Assembly: GCF_001571065.1 (NCBI RefSeq)
Contig: NZ_BCSW01000010.1
Coordinates: forward strand, 20,551-84,550
DNA from: Dietzia cinnamea NBRC 102147
GTDB taxonomy: Bacteria; Actinomycetota; Actinomycetes; Mycobacteriales; Mycobacteriaceae
Length of the DNA stretch: 64,000 nt
Reading direction: 5' to 3'
Shown here: positions 63,919-64,000 of the stretch, piece after piece
How positions within the stretch are numbered: the stretch's first letter is position 1
How the letters are laid out: each line of letters starts with the position of its first letter
Translations under genes and position numbers: made by a program
The notes under the pieces: model-generated
Told to the model about the DNA's origin: nothing
Seen by the model: the letters and a program-made list of their open reading frames with translations, nothing else
Database searches by the model: none

Positions 63919-64000
63919 TGCAGCGGGGCGGAGTCGGCAGCGTGCCGCCGGGCCAGGCGGGCGCGGCGGCGGGCGGACCGGGGGCCGGCGCGGCGAGCAG

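Larger units (their letters stand above)
63404..64000. other. Intergenic region with twin hairpin repeats, no gene seen
   Basis: 597 bp to the window edge. Contains a lone DnaA-box-like TTGTCCACA near 63474 and two copies of a 68-bp inverted-repeat element (63611 and 63827). Short open frames across the repeats look like shadows. Confidence 0.5.

Overview
The window is high-GC DNA (sampled lines about 73% G+C) from an actinomycete of the mycolic-acid group. The best guess is Dietzia or a close relative. This is inferred from F420-type and steroid-type enzymes, a TusK-E-F-G-like sugar importer, an actinobacterial LeuS, KstR-like operators and many leaderless promoters; there is no rRNA or other taxonomic marker. 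No tRNA, rRNA or CRISPR array was seen.

Layout. 0-3 kb: aldehyde dehydrogenase (cut by the window edge), acyl-CoA dehydrogenase, a DUF4334-like protein and an F420-type oxidoreductase. 3-8 kb: a complete sugar ABC importer (ATPase, lipoprotein, two permeases, small membrane protein). 8-10 kb: a Tat-exported PhoX-family protein behind an apparent PHO box. 10-14 kb: hydrolase, MarR, SDR, ketopantoate reductase-like and Lrp/AsnC-like genes. 14.2-24.4 kb: an accessory lipid/hydroxyacid catabolic island. It holds a kinase-like APH protein, an acyl-CoA dehydrogenase and a HAD phosphatase-like protein (the three domains of eukaryotic ACAD10 as separate genes), several SDR and MDR reductases, a MaoC hydratase, a thioesterase and a TetR regulator. 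Four copies of one palindrome lie in its promoters. The island carries deletion scars, a frameshifted SDR and an insertion-sequence remnant.

24.4-38.7 kb: ketosteroid-isomerase-like gene, sugar porter, GyrI-like protein, MBL protein, ArsR/SRPBCC pair, two secreted lipases, an HsaD-like hydrolase, a DUF4261-like protein and two NTF2-like proteins. The isomerase and the HsaD-like gene both have KstR-like operators. 39.1-42.8 kb: a foreign block of about 55% G+C with three overlapping genes (HipA-like kinase, HIRAN protein, RNase D-like exonuclease) followed by an intact IS630. This is the strongest candidate for an undescribed (defence or toxin-like) system. 42.8-64 kb: leuS, a truncated DoxX, MarR/SdpI, hemerythrin, DUF202 pair, BASS transporter, TetR/MFS efflux pair, DJ-1/PfpI protein, a secreted Pro-rich/Ala-Gly-rich pair, MarR with a CYP125-like P450, AzlCD, further transporters, YqgE, and a repeat protein followed by twin 68-bp hairpin repeats.

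Gene organisation is compact. At least ten gene pairs are joined by GTGA or ATGA stop/start overlaps, and about fifteen genes have a TANNNT-like -10 hexamer ending 6-8 nt before the start codon, implying leaderless mRNAs. Steroid-related genes (isomerase, HsaD-like hydrolase, CYP125-like P450) are scattered rather than clustered, which suggests that a larger steroid regulon lies elsewhere in the genome.
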